Below, piece after piece: positions 6,889 through 8,463 of a stretch of 8,463 nt of DNA. This DNA is from Veillonellaceae bacterium (lineage in GTDB: Bacteria > Bacillota_C > Negativicutes > UBA1444). The stretch's first letter is position 1. Every line of letters begins with the position of its first letter. The stretch is from assembly GCA_012798135.1 (NCBI GenBank), contig JAAZNU010000162.1, positions 1 to 8,463 on the forward strand, in the 5' to 3' direction. The notes beneath the pieces were generated by a model. The model saw only the letters and a program-made list of their open reading frames with translations, was not told the origin of the DNA and searched no databases. The translations under genes and the position numbers were made by a program.

Positions 6889-6912
6889 GGGAGCATTACC
6901 ACTTTTTGCATC
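6889..6912 (+). repeat. Left terminal inverted repeat of the insertion sequence
   Basis: Twenty-four bases starting GGGAGCATTACCA, matching the right end at 22 of 24 positions on the opposite strand. This is the 3' side of the transposase gene, and it joins directly to methyltransferase coding sequence at 6888. Confidence 0.88.
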
Positions 6913-6926
6913 TCTGACACTGCCCG

Positions 6927-8324
6927 CTACTTGGATAGGCACGCATCCTTGTAGTGCTGGAAGACGTGATCGTAAGTCCCGTTGTAGATCGCACAGCGAA
7001 TTCTGAGCATCGAATTGCCGGTCGCCTTGACCCACCATGCGCCCGAGCGCTTCATGCGTGTGTGGCAGATGAACTTGTTGGCCGACTCGATGCCGCCGCT
7101 CCCGATGGGATAGCCCCCGAGGCGCAAAGAGCGGTAATCGATCCTCTTTCTATGTTTTTTCAAATAGCCGATGAGCTTGCGGATGAGCTCTGCGGCCTGA
7201 GGTGATTTGGGCTTCATTCGGCGCAGCCCCGCCACGACGTGGCACACCTCGCCATAGAACAGACGGCATAGGGTTGATTCAACCCACTCGAGGCAATCGG
7301 CAGATTTCTCGCCATATTGAGCCTTGGCCACCTCATGCAGGTGCTCGGAACAATGATAGAAATCAAGCACTTCACGCGCACCCGGAAAGCAGGCTGTCAT
7401 GTGTTTCCAAAGCCAGTCGGCGCCATCTCCGAGAAGTGCTATGCGCACCTTATTCTGGGGAATGCGCCCGGCAACCGATGCCAAATCGACTCCGAACTGC
7501 TCCTCGTCTTGAATCTGATGCCAGCTTGCAACGTGCACGATCCTGTTCTTGCTCACCAGGTAGATGCGAAAACCCTTGACTTCCTTGTACCGGCCACAGC
7601 CTCTTTTAGCATTCCGCCTGGCCTTGGGGCGCGTTGGAAGATGGGCCCCGTCGGATGCCACAGCCAAAATGGGGCGCCATTTGCCGGTCGAAGCAGACGC
7701 TATTCTTCTGTCGATCTCGTCCCTGTCCGGCACCACCATCTCAAGCCCGGCATGTTCGCCGACTTCCTCGAAGAGATCGTGGATGAAATGGTCGCTTGCC
7801 TTAAGACCCGTAAGGTCTTCGAAGACCTCGCTCGCTGCGGCAAAGGGAAGCTGGGCCGCAAGCTTCACGGCCCTTTTTTGAACATCGAACTGCTTTTCCC
7901 TGCGACTGATCTCCGCCGCTGCGTCGAGTGGAGCAAACCCCTGCTCACAAGTCGTGCAGTAGAACCAGGTCCTTCTCAGCTCACAGGAACCCTGCATCGT
8001 ATCGAGCTTCTTGCGCACCATCTGCCTTTTGGTGCATGTCTTGCCGCAGCGCGGGCACGAGCCCTTCTCCAAGTCGATGGAATCAGCATACTTCTCCTCG
8101 ATCAGATGCTGAAGGCACGAGCCAAGAAAATCTTGTCTGCTCTCAGTCATAAGGTCGCTCAGATCGGCCACGGTGGGCTTCTGATCCGTTTCAAAAACGA
8201 CCATCAACTTGTCCAAAAACTTATCGAGCTCTTCATGCATGACGTGTCGAAACCGCTGTGTGTCTTGGCTTTGAACCCCGGTGTCCTGCTCCGGACGGAA
8301 CTCCAACACTTGTGCTGGCTCCAT
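6927..8324 (-). CDS. DDE transposase, ISKra4-like family
   Basis: The product has 465 residues, about the usual length for this family. It cuts and rejoins the element ends through a metal-dependent RNase H-fold DDE triad. An N-terminal helical region (1-85) is followed by a zinc-finger-like CPRC (90-93) and CTTC (123-126) pair for DNA binding. The catalytic core shows ASDGAH (D225), LLGDGADWLW (D300), VLDFYHCSEHL (319-329) and PIGSGGIESANKFI (E413), then TRMKRSGAWW near the C-terminus. The last block and the GDGA/DFYH pair are hallmarks of ISKra4-type transposases, and related ISLre2 proteins share the GDGA motif. ATG 8324-8322 has a strong GAGGAGG site at 8329-8335. The frame is intact, so the element may still be active. 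No terminator lies between its stop and the left repeat, so read-through into the methyltransferase remnant is possible. Confidence 0.94.
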   Translation of the reverse strand: MEPAQVLEFRPEQDTGVQSQDTQRFRHVMHEELDKFLDKLMVVFETDQKPTVADLSDLMTESRQDFLGSCLQHLIEEKYADSIDLEKGSCPRCGKTCTKRQMVRKKLDTMQGSCELRRTWFYCTTCEQGFAPLDAAAEISRREKQFDVQKRAVKLAAQLPFAAASEVFEDLTGLKASDHFIHDLFEEVGEHAGLEMVVPDRDEIDRRIASASTGKWRPILAVASDGAHLPTRPKARRNAKRGCGRYKEVKGFRIYLVSKNRIVHVASWHQIQDEEQFGVDLASVAGRIPQNKVRIALLGDGADWLWKHMTACFPGAREVLDFYHCSEHLHEVAKAQYGEKSADCLEWVESTLCRLFYGEVCHVVAGLRRMKPKSPQAAELIRKLIGYLKKHRKRIDYRSLRLGGYPIGSGGIESANKFICHTRMKRSGAWWVKATGNSMLRIRCAIYNGTYDHVFQHYKDACLSK

Positions 8325-8403
8325 GCGACCTCCTCGTTATAGTCCCATGACTCCAGCTTCATTTACAGCCAATTTCCACGCCTGTCCAGCGATTTGATTA
8401 ATT

Positions 8404-8417
8404 CAAACTAAAGTTTG
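8404..8417. repeat. Perfect palindrome near the transposase promoter
   Basis: CAAACT (8404-8409) and AGTTTG (8412-8417) are perfect complements separated by AA. It lies about 80 bp upstream of the transposase start, just downstream of the promoter candidate at 8420-8447. It may be a binding site for a repressor or the transposase itself; function is inferred from position only. Confidence 0.35.
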
Positions 8418-8419
8418 TC

Positions 8420-8447
8420 TTTATAAAACATGACTCCTGGATGAAAA
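8420..8447 (-). promoter_or_regulatory. Weak promoter candidate for the transposase
   Basis: On the minus strand, TTTTCA (8442-8447), 16 bases, then TATAAA (8420-8425). The -10 is good, the -35 poor. The -35 lies within the right terminal repeat, a common layout in insertion sequences that lets transposase binding repress its own gene. Confidence 0.3.
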
Positions 8448-8463
8448 AACTGGTAATGCTCCC
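8440..8463 (-). repeat. Right terminal inverted repeat of the insertion sequence
   Basis: Read on the minus strand from 8463 it begins GGGAGCATTACCA and continues with a T-run and CATC, matching the left end at 22 of 24 positions. Its last base is the last base of the window. Confidence 0.86.

Larger units (their letters stand above)
6889..8463 (-). mobile_element. Complete-looking insertion sequence, ISKra4-like, about 1575 bp
   Basis: The left end reads GGGAGCATTACCA from 6889. The right end, read inward on the minus strand from 8463, starts with the same 13 bases. Similarity continues over 24 positions (6889-6912 against 8463-8440) with two mismatches, separated by a shared T5 block. One transposase gene fills most of the element, with 38 bp after its stop and about 139 bp before its start. 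The element interrupts a methyltransferase gene in the same orientation. The flank before the left repeat is TTCGAATC. The matching duplication on the right cannot be checked because the window ends at the last repeat base; the true tip could also extend a base or two further. Confidence 0.88.

Noticed and set aside
7317..8342. Open frame of 341 codons on the plus strand, opposite the transposase
   Set aside because: It is fully antisense to a gene with clear DDE motifs, the translation shows no family pattern, and it is a by-product of biased codon use in the real gene.

Overview
The window looks like an accessory surface-polysaccharide locus from a Gram-negative-type bacterium. The genes are tightly packed, begin mostly with ATG, and several have recognisable Shine-Dalgarno sequences. 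Base composition is moderate (judged by eye, roughly 50-55% G+C) and more A+T-rich at the left end and around 6332-6890. Nothing here fixes the taxon. The mix of NodB-like deacetylase, BioF2-like acyltransferases and a zinc-finger DDE transposase is common in environmental proteobacteria and Desulfobacterota-like lineages, but that is only a guess. Every supported gene lies on the minus strand, so the locus reads from right to left.

Right end (6889-8463): an apparently complete insertion sequence of about 1575 bp, with a 24-bp imperfect terminal inverted repeat at each end and one 465-residue DDE transposase of the ISKra4-like type. It sits inside a class I SAM-dependent methyltransferase gene. 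Only the C-terminal part of that gene (6551-6888) remains in view. The window stops exactly at the outer edge of the right repeat, so the other half of the gene and any target-site duplication are out of sight.

Middle (6332-6550): a 219-bp non-coding interval with a good promoter candidate (TTGACA, 17 bp, TCTTAT) pointing leftward. It would produce a leader of roughly 190 nt in front of the next genes and could keep them expressed despite the upstream insertion.

Main block (6331 down to 1), in transcription order: two left-handed beta-helix acyltransferases joined by an ATGA overlap; a GT2 glycosyltransferase 15 nt further on; a GT4 glycosyltransferase after 84 nt; a NodB-family polysaccharide deacetylase; a BioF2/CelD-like GNAT acyltransferase joined to the deacetylase by a TGATG overlap; and the N-terminal 93 codons of a second BioF2-like acyltransferase running off the left edge. 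Together these would assemble part of a glycan (GT2, GT4), O-acylate it (beta-helix enzymes), remove an N-acetyl group (deacetylase) and perhaps re-acylate the exposed amine (BioF2-like enzymes). No flippase, polymerase, ABC exporter, chain-length regulator or initiating transferase is visible, so this is only part of a locus.

I found no tRNA, rRNA, CRISPR array or clear rho-independent terminator. The families are all known. The points that merit attention are the deacetylase/acyltransferase coupling, the N-terminal extension of the GT4 enzyme, and the insertion into the methyltransferase gene.
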